Shown here piece by piece: positions 29,016 through 37,757 of a stretch of 64,000 nucleotides of DNA. The DNA comes from UBA4459 sp963776205 (lineage in GTDB: Bacteria > Bacteroidota > Bacteroidia > Bacteroidales > F082). Position 1 is the stretch's first letter, and every line of letters starts with the position of its first letter. Where the stretch lies: NCBI GenBank assembly GCA_963776205.1, contig CAVZLR010000002.1, positions 620,001 through 684,000 of the forward strand, written 5' to 3'. The notes beneath the pieces are model-generated. The model saw only the letters and a list, made by a program, of their open reading frames with translations. It was not told the DNA's origin and searched no databases. Both the position numbers and the translations under genes were made by a program.

Positions 29016-29272
29016 CATTCTGGTAAGTACGGCGCTATTGTAGCCAACAACCAGCTTTTACCATCTATCTTAGTATTTCCAAACTTCGGATATTTCACTG
29101 TTGTTGTCGTACAAGTATGACATTGTTTGTTTCCAATCAACTCCTTATCACCAATTATGGATAACACCAACTCTTCATTGGGTATTTCATTTGCATCTGA
29201 AAGCATTTTCGTTTCCATTGTCTTATTCAATTCTGGTTGATTTTGTTTTTTAACTTGCCCGACGGTTTGCAT
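29012..29272 (-). CDS. Uncertain small hypothetical protein
   Basis: An 86-residue frame overlapping the 3' end of the kinase-like gene by 4 bases on the opposite strand. It has a C-H-T-C motif and ends with WLLATIAPYLPEC. There is no signal peptide and no family I recognise. It sits at the start of an AT-rich patch and may be a non-coding or decaying sequence. I list it only because the frame is open and the stretch would otherwise be blank. Confidence 0.25.
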   Translation of the reverse strand: MQTVGQVKKQNQPELNKTMETKMLSDANEIPNEELVLSIIGDKELIGNKQCHTCTTTTVKYPKFGNTKIDGKSWLLATIAPYLPEC

Positions 29273-29321
29273 TTTTTACGCACCGCATTTTATTCAATAC
29301 TTTTCTTTGGCTTCAAAATTT

Positions 29322-29747
29322 TTACTTTCTAATTATTACACTGGCATCAAGCAGGGGACCAAGAAGGTTTGCAGCGCCTCCATGTTCAATAATCTTACCG
29401 TCTATTATTCGGTCTACATTAACACCGGTAAATGTGATTGGTTTTCCGGTAGACTTTATACCTAAATACTCCCAATCTTTCTTAAACGTGCCGGTAACTG
29501 AGTAGATAGTTGCTACCCACTCACCTTCGGATATCTGATTTTCTATAGTCAGTTTCAGATCGGGAAAAACCTTCCTTACGCCTAGTACGTGATTTATGGC
29601 TCCTTGTATTCCAATCGGGTAGCGCTCACCTTCATATATTTCCGTATAATCTTCCGATATGAATTCACGGATATTGGAAACATCTCCCGTATTTTCAATT
29701 TGTTCGACAAATCTGCGAATTATCGTTTTGTTATCAGGTTTTTCCAT
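29322..29747 (-). CDS. SnoaL-like / ester cyclase family protein
   Basis: 141 residues from ATG 29747 (MEKPDNKTIIRRFVEQ); the longer frame to 29819 adds an unlikely leader. The SnoaL/NTF2-like pattern is visible: FVEQIENTGDVSNIREFISEDY near the N terminus, VFPDLKLTIENQISEGEWVATIYSVTGTF in the middle and DRIIDGKIIEHGG near the end. Such proteins are small cone-shaped dimers of varied function; no substrate can be inferred. It lies isolated in an AT-rich gap. Confidence 0.75.
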   Translation of the reverse strand: MEKPDNKTIIRRFVEQIENTGDVSNIREFISEDYTEIYEGERYPIGIQGAINHVLGVRKVFPDLKLTIENQISEGEWVATIYSVTGTFKKDWEYLGIKSTGKPITFTGVNVDRIIDGKIIEHGGAANLLGPLLDASVIIRK

Positions 29748-29819
29748 AGTTATTCTGGTTTTTTTAGCGTAGTCAACGGTTTGGCTATGGTGCAGTATCG
29801 GATTTATGAAAAATGTCAT

Positions 29820-31061
29820 GTTCGCAAGGACTAAGTTTATTCAATTGCAATAATCTGCGATTTTACAACTTACGGAACCTGCACTATATTTTTTGTTAGC
29901 AACTGTTATTAGTCTTTTATTACTTTTCATAATATAGTCTTGATTCTCCCATTCCAAATACTTGATTACGTAATATGTTTTCCTAAATTGTGATAACAAT
30001 ATTTATCTTAGTATTTCAATAATTTCGTTAGTGTTAAAACTATTGAGTCCAAGATCATGTAAGAAATTATTTTTTCAGTATTCTTCAATTATCGTATTCA
30101 GTGTTTAAAATCCTTTTACTGGTTTGAGTAATAATCCCGTTTGATAATTTCTTGACTTTTAAAAGGTAATATATTAAGTTAGGTCCAAGGATCATTAAAG
30201 TTTTGATAGTAGGTTATACCATTAAGCAAAACATAACAAAGTATTTCCCATTTGGTATTAGTGGATTTCAAAGAACCTTCTATCAATGTCCTTTCCTTCA
30301 ATTAGTTGAGGAGAACTCGCTGAGTTAATTAAATAAGTTTCTAAAAGACTTCCAATTAGCAAACTTCAATGCATGTAACAATGATGTCTTGTACTATTAA
30401 TTCCATTTGATAGGCTAGTGTATTTACAGCTTAAGTTTAAGTCGTAAAGAATTTTCAGAAATCACTCCACTGACGGTAAGTATAATTCCTTTTTCAGCTT
30501 AGTTTTTCTGACATAAATATCATGGTATAACAACCTAATGTATCGAGATGTTAATTTGAGGTCTATGTACACATTCATTATAAGATTCCATGTTTATATA
30601 TTATCTGATATATCGTTCGTTTACGATAGAATCACTGTTTATGTAATGACACATAATCTTGTTTTAAACGAGGTAGTCTGTCGCATAATCTGCAGATTGT
30701 CTCCACTCTGGATTATTTTCAAAATAGTTTGGTGTCTGTCTGATAAGCTAAGTGTTAAGTTATTAAAACTATTTCTTAATAATTTTCATTTTCTGGTTTT
30801 CTATGTTGTGCTAACTTGTTATATATGCACCTCTCAAATTTAATCAAAATATTGATTAACTACCTAAGCATAAATATAGTAAGCGAAATTAATTAATTGT
30901 AAACGAAAGTAAATGTTTAAAAATGAAATCCAGTATTTGGCTTTATAATTTGGTTCAAATACAGACTTAACATCAAATTCAGAACACCAATTGCATTAAA
31001 TATCTGAACATTAAGCAGAAATTTTTTATCTGAATGAGCGTCTATTCGGGTCAGATGACTT
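29820..31061. other. AT-rich gene-poor region
   Basis: About 1.24 kb of very AT-rich sequence between the SnoaL-like gene and the sugar symporter. The only longer frame (30538-30843 plus) has a composition (I, V, C, Y, F) typical of random AT-rich translation. No tRNA, hairpin terminator or repeat family stood out. It may be a decayed or acquired segment. Confidence 0.5.
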
Positions 31062-32363
31062 TTATACGGCTTCTTTTACTTTATCTTTTATAAATAGCAC
31101 GCTCAAACCACCCAGCATCATTAAACCACCTGCAAGTAATATGGACATCATTGGGTCGCCATCAAATACATATTTAAGGATGAGCCCACCGAAAATACCA
31201 TTTACGATTTGCGGGATGGTAATGGACATATTAAATAAACCCATAAAAATGCCCATTTGTTTAGGCGGAATTGAATTCGCCAACATGGCATAAGGCACAG
31301 CCAGTATACTTGCCCATGCGATTCCAATTCCTATCATAGGTAAGATCAGCATCACCGGATCATTAATCAGGGCGAATGATAAAAACGACAGACCGCCCAG
31401 TGTCAATGCTGCCAGGTGTGTCAAACGCCGTGTAATGAACTTTGCCACATAAGGTAACATAAGGGCTACAATAGCCGAGACCCCGTTGTAAATACCAAAT
31501 AAAATACCCACCCAGTTTCCGGCATCCTGGTAGGCTGCCGAATTGGGATCACTGGTTCCGTAAAAATGCTCGGCCACTGCCGGGGTTGTATATACCCACA
31601 TGGAGAATAAGGCAAACCATGAAAAGAACTGTACCAGCAACAGTTGCCACATCTTTTTTGGAATTTTGATGCCCTTTGTCTTTTCTTCCTCTTTTTCTTC
31701 GTCTTCGTAAAATTCAGGCGGATATTCTTTGGTTGTGGCTATGGTCCAGATGATGGTGGCGATAAGAACAGCTGCACCAAAATAAAAAGAGTATACCACA
31801 TTGGGCGGAACCAAACCTTCTCCCGCTGCTTCTTTTGGAATTCCCATCCAGTTACCCAATATATAAGGTAACCAGGAGCCTACTACGGCTCCGATCCCAA
31901 TTAATACCGTTTGTACTGAAAAACCCAGTGTATGCTGCTCATCAGGAAGTTTGTCGGCAACCAGTGCACGAAAAGGCTCCATGGAAATATTAAATGATGC
32001 ATCCATGATCATTAAAAGTCCGCCTCCAATAAACATGGGTGCAATAAAATTAGCCAGGTGGGGCGCATTGGGCATCATAATCAGTGCTGCACTTGCCAGT
32101 ATGGCACCTGCCAGGAAGTAGGGCCTTCTTCTACCCAACCGATTCCATGTTTTATCGCTAAAATAGCCGATAATAGGCTGGACAATCATTCCGGTTATCG
32201 GAGCCACCAACCAGAACCATGACAGATGATGCAGGTCGGCACCAAAAGTTAAAAGTATCCTGGAAGCGTTTGCATTTTGCAGGGCAAATCCGAACTGGAT
32301 ACCCAGAAATCCAACACTCATATTCCAGATCTGCCAAAAACTTAAGCGGGGTTTATTTTTCAT
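31062..32363 (-). CDS. SLC45/GPH-type MFS sugar symporter (maltose-type)
   Basis: 433 residues with about 12 membrane helices. The N terminus (FWQIWNMSVGFLGIQFGFALQNANASRI) and DKTWNRLGRRRPYFLAGA, with PIIGYFSDK before it, are typical of SLC45-like sucrose/maltose:H+ symporters found next to Bacteroidota starch loci. A charged cytoplasmic loop (EEDEEKEEEKT-like) divides the halves. It would carry maltose or short maltodextrins, made by the periplasmic GH13/GH31 enzymes, to the cytoplasmic TreS-like and GH65 proteins. A LacI-type site (32492-32505) lies upstream, supporting co-regulation. Confidence 0.88.
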   Translation of the reverse strand: MKNKPRLSFWQIWNMSVGFLGIQFGFALQNANASRILLTFGADLHHLSWFWLVAPITGMIVQPIIGYFSDKTWNRLGRRRPYFLAGAILASAALIMMPNAPHLANFIAPMFIGGGLLMIMDASFNISMEPFRALVADKLPDEQHTLGFSVQTVLIGIGAVVGSWLPYILGNWMGIPKEAAGEGLVPPNVVYSFYFGAAVLIATIIWTIATTKEYPPEFYEDEEKEEEKTKGIKIPKKMWQLLLVQFFSWFALFSMWVYTTPAVAEHFYGTSDPNSAAYQDAGNWVGILFGIYNGVSAIVALMLPYVAKFITRRLTHLAALTLGGLSFLSFALINDPVMLILPMIGIGIAWASILAVPYAMLANSIPPKQMGIFMGLFNMSITIPQIVNGIFGGLILKYVFDGDPMMSILLAGGLMMLGGLSVLFIKDKVKEAV

Positions 32364-32491
32364 ATGAACTTTTTAATGTAGGATTGCCGAAATTAATATT
32401 TTTCAACTTATTTTTTGAATTTTATTCCCCGCAATCTGAGGTATTTTATTTTTTACATCTAATCTCCTTCAAATCAGATTGTAATGCAGAA

Positions 32492-32505
32492 TACAAACGA
32501 TTGCA
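32492..32505. promoter_or_regulatory. Candidate LacI-family operator, site D
   Basis: TACAAACGATTGCA is the best match of the four to TGNAANCGNTTNCA (one mismatch). It lies in the short intergenic space between the dtd stop and the sugar symporter start, 129 bases upstream of the symporter ATG. Confidence 0.5.
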
Positions 32506-32512
32506 GAAGATG

Positions 32513-32965
32513 TCACTCCTTATTTTTTGTATCAATGATGATTGTAACAGGACCATCATTTACCAGGGCCACATCCATCATGGCACCAAATTCACCGGTT
32601 CCGACAGATTTTCCCAATAGTTTTTCAAGTTCTTTAACAAAATGTTCATACAACGGAATGGCCACATCTGGTTTTGCTGCTTTGATGTACGATGGCCGGT
32701 TTCCTTTCTTTGTTGAAGCATGCAATGTAAACTGGCTAACGACTATTATTTCTCCAAGAGTGTCCTTTATCGACAAATTCATCACCCCGTTTTCATCATC
32801 AAATATTCTCAGATTGATAATTTTATTACATAGCCATTCGATATCTTCCCCGGTATCATTATCAACAATTCCCAATAGAATCAACAGACCATGCGCGATC
32901 ACTGATTTTTGTTTTTTTCCTATACGAACTGTAGCTTCTGAAACACGTTGAATAACTGCCTTCAT
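32513..32965 (-). CDS. dtd: D-aminoacyl-tRNA deacylase
   Basis: 150 residues, the full family length. Family motifs are present: MKAVIQRVSEATV at the N terminus, LLGI and the active-site pair SQFTLHA and NDGPVTI (the cross-subunit Gly-cisPro motif). It removes D-amino acids from mischarged tRNA in the cytoplasm. It is divergent from pdxJ with a 53-base gap holding the pdxJ promoter box. Confidence 0.97.
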   Translation of the reverse strand: MKAVIQRVSEATVRIGKKQKSVIAHGLLILLGIVDNDTGEDIEWLCNKIINLRIFDDENGVMNLSIKDTLGEIIVVSQFTLHASTKKGNRPSYIKAAKPDVAIPLYEHFVKELEKLLGKSVGTGEFGAMMDVALVNDGPVTIIIDTKNKE

Positions 32966-32993
32966 TTGATGGTTTTTAAGAACTGCAATTTAT

Positions 32994-33001
32994 TAATTTT
33001 G
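32994..33001 (+). promoter_or_regulatory. -7 promoter box for pdxJ
   Basis: TAATTTTG followed by C is a perfect TAnnTTTGC element, 17 bases before the pdxJ ATG. A TTTG at 32965 may be its -33 element, with wide spacing. Confidence 0.5.
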
Positions 33002-33018
33002 CAGGAAAGAACAGCAAT

Positions 33019-33741
33019 ATGACCCGGTTAAGTGTCAATATCAATAAAATAGCCACCTTGCGGAATGCCAGGGGCGGCAATCTCCCCGATTTGAAAAAAG
33101 CAGCTATCGATTGTGAACGGTTTGGTGCTCAGGGTATCACAGTTCATCCCCGCCCCGATGAACGTCATATTACCCGAAAAGATGTGGAACTGATCAGACC
33201 GTTGATTACCACCGAATTTAATATTGAAGGCAATCCAACCCCTGAATTTATTGCATTAGTATTAACACACAAACCCGACCAGGTGACGCTGGTGCCGGAT
33301 GATCCGAACCAGCTAACTTCTGATCATGGTTGGGATACCATACAACATAAGTCATTTTTGCAGGACGTAATCGGGCAATTTAAAGAAGCGGGCATCCGCA
33401 CTTCCATTTTCGTGGATGCGAATGTGAAAATGATTGATCATGCAAAAGAAACTGGTACAGACCGGGTTGAACTATACACCGAAAGCTTCGCCAAAGACTT
33501 TGAGAAAGACCGTGACGCAGCGATCCTGCCTTTTATTGAAGCTGCCATAGCTGCGAACGAATTGGGCATTGGATTGAACGCAGGCCATGATCTCAATCTA
33601 AAAAACCTGAAATTCTTTGCACAAAGAATTCCAGGCCTGCTTGAAGTATCTATTGGACATGCCTTAATCTGCGATGCACTTTACCTTGGTTTAGATAACG
33701 CGATCAGAATGTATTTGAGAGAGTTAAGGTCGAATAATTAA
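33019..33741 (+). CDS. pdxJ: Pyridoxine 5'-phosphate synthase
   Basis: 240 residues, the usual length. Motifs include RLSVNINKIATLRNARGG, GITVHPRPDERHI, FNIEGNP, VTLVPDDPNQLTSDHGWD, DRVELYTE and GLNAGHDLNL. It condenses 1-deoxyxylulose-5-phosphate with 3-amino-2-oxopropyl phosphate in the DXP-dependent route to vitamin B6. It stands alone, convergent with the esterase gene 15 bases downstream. Confidence 0.97.
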   Translation: MTRLSVNINKIATLRNARGGNLPDLKKAAIDCERFGAQGITVHPRPDERHITRKDVELIRPLITTEFNIEGNPTPEFIALVLTHKPDQVTLVPDDPNQLTSDHGWDTIQHKSFLQDVIGQFKEAGIRTSIFVDANVKMIDHAKETGTDRVELYTESFAKDFEKDRDAAILPFIEAAIAANELGIGLNAGHDLNLKNLKFFAQRIPGLLEVSIGHALICDALYLGLDNAIRMYLRELRSNN

Positions 33742-33756
33742 TTCAAATATGCTTCT

Positions 33757-34908
33757 TTATTTCTCCTGAACTCTTGTTAAATTCTGTTTATAAATCTTCA
33801 AATTAGGATGCTTTTTCTTTTCAGCAATCTCAACAGATTTTGCATAATTGGCTTCTGCTTTATCCAATTGTCCGTTTTTCTCAAAAGCTTCTCCTAAACT
33901 GTCATATACATTGGCTGAATTGGGAAAGCGGTTCACATTTTCTTCAAATACTGAAATTGCATTTTCAAAATCCTCATTCGCCAGGTAGTTATAGCCCAAT
34001 CGGTTTATTGTATATTCGGGCGTGATGATATCATAGCCGTATTTTTTTGACAGGTTTTTATAATGCTGATCCATTGCTGTTAGTCCCTCCTGATAGGCTT
34101 CAGCATCCAATTTCCAACCATCATAAATAAATAGCAGACCGTTATAAATACTCAAGTGTGGCCCCGACCCATGATCGTCATCCAGCATTTGTACGTATTC
34201 GAAATCAAGTCCTTTTGGCGACTTTTCTTCTATATAAGTTGCAAACTGGCCAAGCGCCTCAAAATAATTGGATTCATTCCCTACGGTCATATAATAGGAT
34301 ATTCCATCAGTATATTTTGATCTTAGTTTTTCTTTTGTTTCCCTCACCATCAAGTTGTTGTCATACATCAGATAAGGGCTAATAGAAATATAGCTTTTAA
34401 ACATCTCCGGGTAGTTGAGTAGTGCATAGGTAGCAAAAGTTCCTCCCAACGAATGCCCCATCAGCACATTATATGCCTGAATCCTGTAATTTCTTTCCAT
34501 AAAAGGAAATAATTCATTAGCAATAAATTCGCTGAATTTTTCTGCTCCTCCTGATGAAGGTCTTTGTGAAAGATTTGTGGGCGTAAAGTCACGATTCCTA
34601 TCAACGTTGGTAATTCCCACAACAATCATCTCCGGAATCAATCCGTTGGTTGATAGAAATTGGGCAATCCCTGATGCATGATGAAAGTGGAATCCTCCAT
34701 CTAACAAGTACAATACCGGGTATTTTGCATCTGACAAATAGTAAGTTGCAGGCAGGTAAACCAATATGGTTCTTTCCTCATTTAATATTTCCGATTTAAA
34801 AGTTACTTTTTCACCAATGGTATATTGATGATCTCCGGCTTTTAAGACTACGATGCTGCACATTATTAAGGCAGCGATTAAAATCATTTTTTTCATGTTG
34901 CGATTCAT
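33757..34908 (-). CDS. Exported esterase-like alpha/beta hydrolase with TPR tail
   Basis: 383 residues; a signal peptide is best read from the fifth codon (MKKMILIAALIMCSI), so the start may be 34896. The D-esterase (IroE/Fes-like) fold shows YPVLYLLDGGFHFHHA, IVVGITNVDRNRDFTPT, the nucleophile in MGHSLGGTFA and a His in DDDHGS. The C-terminal 80 or so residues form TPR-like helices (NANVYDSLGEAFEKNGQLDKAEANY). The substrate may be an ester or an iron chelate; not resolved. It is the last gene of a six-gene minus-strand run. Confidence 0.85.
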   Translation of the reverse strand: MNRNMKKMILIAALIMCSIVVLKAGDHQYTIGEKVTFKSEILNEERTILVYLPATYYLSDAKYPVLYLLDGGFHFHHASGIAQFLSTNGLIPEMIVVGITNVDRNRDFTPTNLSQRPSSGGAEKFSEFIANELFPFMERNYRIQAYNVLMGHSLGGTFATYALLNYPEMFKSYISISPYLMYDNNLMVRETKEKLRSKYTDGISYYMTVGNESNYFEALGQFATYIEEKSPKGLDFEYVQMLDDDHGSGPHLSIYNGLLFIYDGWKLDAEAYQEGLTAMDQHYKNLSKKYGYDIITPEYTINRLGYNYLANEDFENAISVFEENVNRFPNSANVYDSLGEAFEKNGQLDKAEANYAKSVEIAEKKKHPNLKIYKQNLTRVQEK

Positions 34909-34923
34909 TTAGTGTACAATTAT

Positions 34924-36609
34924 TTAAGGGTTTTTCTGTTCAATTAATTTCAAAACTTCCTTTGCATAAAACCGTGTTTCGAAGTCTTCATCGTCAAGCA
35001 CTTTTTGCAATGGAATAATCCCATCTTCGGGCTTTATCTCCAACAATAGAAACACCGCCTGCCTTTTAACCTGGTATTGACTATCTTCCAGCGCTTTATA
35101 AATATATGGCTTCGCTTTTTCAGCATCAATCCATACTAAGCTTTTCAAAGCAGTTGTTTTAGCATACCAATTTTTATCATCCAATCCTTCCACCAGAAAA
35201 GGCCATGCTTCATCCGCTCCAAGCGTTCCAGCTAATGAATAGTATTGTGATCTTTCTTCCGGTAGGGTTTTTCTGATCAATTCCAAAACTGGCCCAACGG
35301 CTTTTTTATCGCCAATATCAGCAAGTGCATTGGCTACTGAATTTCTCACACGCCAGTTTTTATCGCTTAGAGCAAGGATCAGGGGATCAACTGCTATGTC
35401 GCTTTTAATATCACCCAGTTGATTGGCGGCGAATTCACGCAACACTGGATCAGGATTTGTTAAGTATGTAATTAGCTGAGGTGAAGCAACAATTCCCAAT
35501 TGTCCCAATGCTTCGAAATGTTTATATAATTCCCGACGTTCAAATGTGTGCTGGATTTTTATATTGATAGAATCAATAACCATTTGAGGGTTTTCTATAT
35601 TTATAGTTTCATGTGATGTTTTACTACCGATATCAAGCCAGAAAAGAGAAATGATCATAAAAATAAATGTATAAATCAGTGTAATTCCGGCAACCTGCTT
35701 CCTGTTTTTCGGAAATTTTTCTTTTGTGATGAGTTTCATCGGCACTTTGAAAATGGCCTTCATCCATTTTGGCATCGGAAACAGAAATGGTGTTTTTTCC
35801 TGGTATTCATCGTAAGCCACACCATATTTATCCTTCATCGATAACTCCTCAATCATACATATGGCAATAATAATCATGGTCATGATCAGCCATGGGAAAC
35901 TGGTACCGAAACCCCAGGATTTTTTCATACTGTTTTCGGTCATTGAAAACAACATAAGTCCGTAACTCCAGATGATCCAGCCCAAGTATTGCGGATGGCG
36001 GGATAATTTGTAAATCCATTGGGTGGCAACACCTTTGCTTCCAAACCGGCTTTGAAGCCAGACAAATACACCCCATACAAACAAGAATGCCCCGACCGAC
36101 ATAAATAGCCAGCAAACAAAATGGTAAGCATTCCAGTTAAACAATCCAAAAAACCACATCAAAACCCAGTATGGGATGTAAATTACCATACCCAGATCAA
36201 GGATCGGAAACCCTGATTCGATAAATGGCAGCCATCCTGTTCTAAGAATACCCAATCCCGAAAGGAAAAACATACTCAGTGCAAACTGCCCGAAAACCGG
36301 CAGAAAAATGACAAAAGCTCCCGCCCATGCCCAACTGCTTTTCCGGGTTACAAATCCCATTACAATAAACAGGAATACCAGAACCATGCTACCATAACCG
36401 ATCCAGCGAAGATGCAAACCTTTAATGAAAAGATCTGAATGGAAAGCTGCTTCTTCACCCGACCCCTGGTCAAAACCCGGAAACCCGACATTTTCATGCA
36501 ACAGTAAGTCAATCCAACGGGGCAGTTCGATAAAAGCAAACATCAGAGCAACAGAAAAAATGATGGCCAGGGTTAGTAGTAACAAGTCCTTTGTCTTATT
36601 CTTTTCCAT
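34924..36609 (-). CDS. Membrane isoprenylcysteine-methyltransferase-like / HEAT-repeat fusion
   Basis: 561 residues. The N-terminal 280 or so residues have several membrane helices and the phospholipid/ICMT methyltransferase signature: LSRHPQYLGWIIW for the cofactor site, then EELSMKDKYGVAYDEYQEKTP. After a further membrane helix (about 305-325), residues about 360-555 form HEAT/PBS-lyase-type repeats (PDPVLREFAANQLGDIKSD, KNWRVRNSVANALADIGD, DSQYQVKRQAVFLLLEI). The fusion of a membrane methyltransferase to a HEAT array is unusual. It lies in the hydrolase run with 15-base gaps on both sides. Confidence 0.82.
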   Translation of the reverse strand: MEKNKTKDLLLLTLAIIFSVALMFAFIELPRWIDLLLHENVGFPGFDQGSGEEAAFHSDLFIKGLHLRWIGYGSMVLVFLFIVMGFVTRKSSWAWAGAFVIFLPVFGQFALSMFFLSGLGILRTGWLPFIESGFPILDLGMVIYIPYWVLMWFFGLFNWNAYHFVCWLFMSVGAFLFVWGVFVWLQSRFGSKGVATQWIYKLSRHPQYLGWIIWSYGLMLFSMTENSMKKSWGFGTSFPWLIMTMIIIAICMIEELSMKDKYGVAYDEYQEKTPFLFPMPKWMKAIFKVPMKLITKEKFPKNRKQVAGITLIYTFIFMIISLFWLDIGSKTSHETINIENPQMVIDSINIKIQHTFERRELYKHFEALGQLGIVASPQLITYLTNPDPVLREFAANQLGDIKSDIAVDPLILALSDKNWRVRNSVANALADIGDKKAVGPVLELIRKTLPEERSQYYSLAGTLGADEAWPFLVEGLDDKNWYAKTTALKSLVWIDAEKAKPYIYKALEDSQYQVKRQAVFLLLEIKPEDGIIPLQKVLDDEDFETRFYAKEVLKLIEQKNP

Positions 36610-36624
36610 TTGAGTTTTACCTAG

Positions 36625-37740
36625 TTACTTTAGTTCTTTTAACCACTCTTCCATGATTAATAAATATTCAGGGTCATAATTCGACCAACCTATTTGAGTC
36701 CTTGAGTAGCGTTCCGACTCACATCCGGTTTCCGAAATAATGATATTATGATCAGTTCCTTCGATCATATGCACTTCATAATTTGGATTGCCTGCTTTTT
36801 TTAAAGCTTCTTTAAAGGCTTCTGTTCCCTGCACTGGATCTACATTCTTATCGAGTTCACCAAAGAAAACAAGCGTCGGTATTTTTGTCTTTTCAAATAC
36901 CGATATCGGATTATAGAATCCCTCGTCCGTTTTCTCTTTTGGTTTCCATTGTTTCTCAGTCCACATAGCTGTGACAAAACCCATTTCTCTTATTGCGGGA
37001 TCTTCTGCCAAGGGTTTTGCGCATTTGTAATATTCATTAAAAGTCTGCGCAGTATATAATCCGATGAAATTTTGCTCAGCAATGATCGCATCATTCTCTG
37101 ACACTCCGATACACATTAATTGCGATTTTATATAATAAGCTGTCTGTTCAATTCCATTCTCACCCCCACAGCCTACTAAAATCATAAATTTGATCGCATC
37201 GGTTTTTTCCAATGCCATCGGAATCACATATCCCGCCTGGCTGATTCCCCAAACACCCATTTTATCAGCTTTGATCTTCGGATGCTCTTGCATAGTAGAA
37301 ATCGCATCAATAAGAATTTCAGCCCTTTCCTTCCGAAGGTGTTTATCAGAAAAATCTCCTTTTGATTTTCCAAAGCCTGGTTTGTCCCACATCAGTGTTG
37401 CATATCCCGCTTTAAGGATACTTTCTTTTACTTTTGAGAAATATCTCATGTAAGCCGGGCCATCGCCATGCACCATGATTACCAATGGGAATGGGCCTTC
37501 ACCTTCAGGATAAATAACTTCTCCAACTATCCCGAAACCACTGGAAGTAAAAAAAACTGTCTCTTTATCAAACTGATTCATACCATCAAACCAATTGCAC
37601 GAATGAAAAAGTAGCAACAACAAAGCAATAGCTGATATTTTGAAGTGATTTTCTATCAGATAACCAACAATCCTCCCTCCGTTAGTAGTCTCGTAACTAC
37701 TAGTTAATAATCCTTTTTTCCAGTTGAGCTTTATTTTCAT
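36625..37740 (-). CDS. Alpha/beta hydrolase lipoprotein
   Basis: 371 residues. A hydrophobic stretch ending LLFHSC (Cys about 48) looks like a lipobox, but with an unusually long N-terminal extension; no better internal ATG is seen. The hydrolase domain has VMVHGDGPAYMRYF (oxyanion HG), WDKPGFGKSKG, the nucleophile in WGISQAGYV, an Asp in GELDKNVDP and the His in GTDHNI. It resembles dienelactone/prolyl-type hydrolases; the substrate is unknown. Part of the hydrolase run. Confidence 0.85.
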   Translation of the reverse strand: MKIKLNWKKGLLTSSYETTNGGRIVGYLIENHFKISAIALLLLLFHSCNWFDGMNQFDKETVFFTSSGFGIVGEVIYPEGEGPFPLVIMVHGDGPAYMRYFSKVKESILKAGYATLMWDKPGFGKSKGDFSDKHLRKERAEILIDAISTMQEHPKIKADKMGVWGISQAGYVIPMALEKTDAIKFMILVGCGGENGIEQTAYYIKSQLMCIGVSENDAIIAEQNFIGLYTAQTFNEYYKCAKPLAEDPAIREMGFVTAMWTEKQWKPKEKTDEGFYNPISVFEKTKIPTLVFFGELDKNVDPVQGTEAFKEALKKAGNPNYEVHMIEGTDHNIIISETGCESERYSRTQIGWSNYDPEYLLIMEEWLKELK

Positions 37741-37757
37741 CAGTTTATTATTCAGAA

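Noticed and set aside
29322..29819. Longer start of the SnoaL-like protein at 29819
   Set aside because: The extra residues (NPILHHSQTVDY) are not like the family, and ATG 29747 begins the conserved part.
30538..30843. A 101-codon plus-strand frame
   Set aside because: Its composition is that of AT-rich random sequence, it has no homologous-looking motif and no supporting start or operon context.
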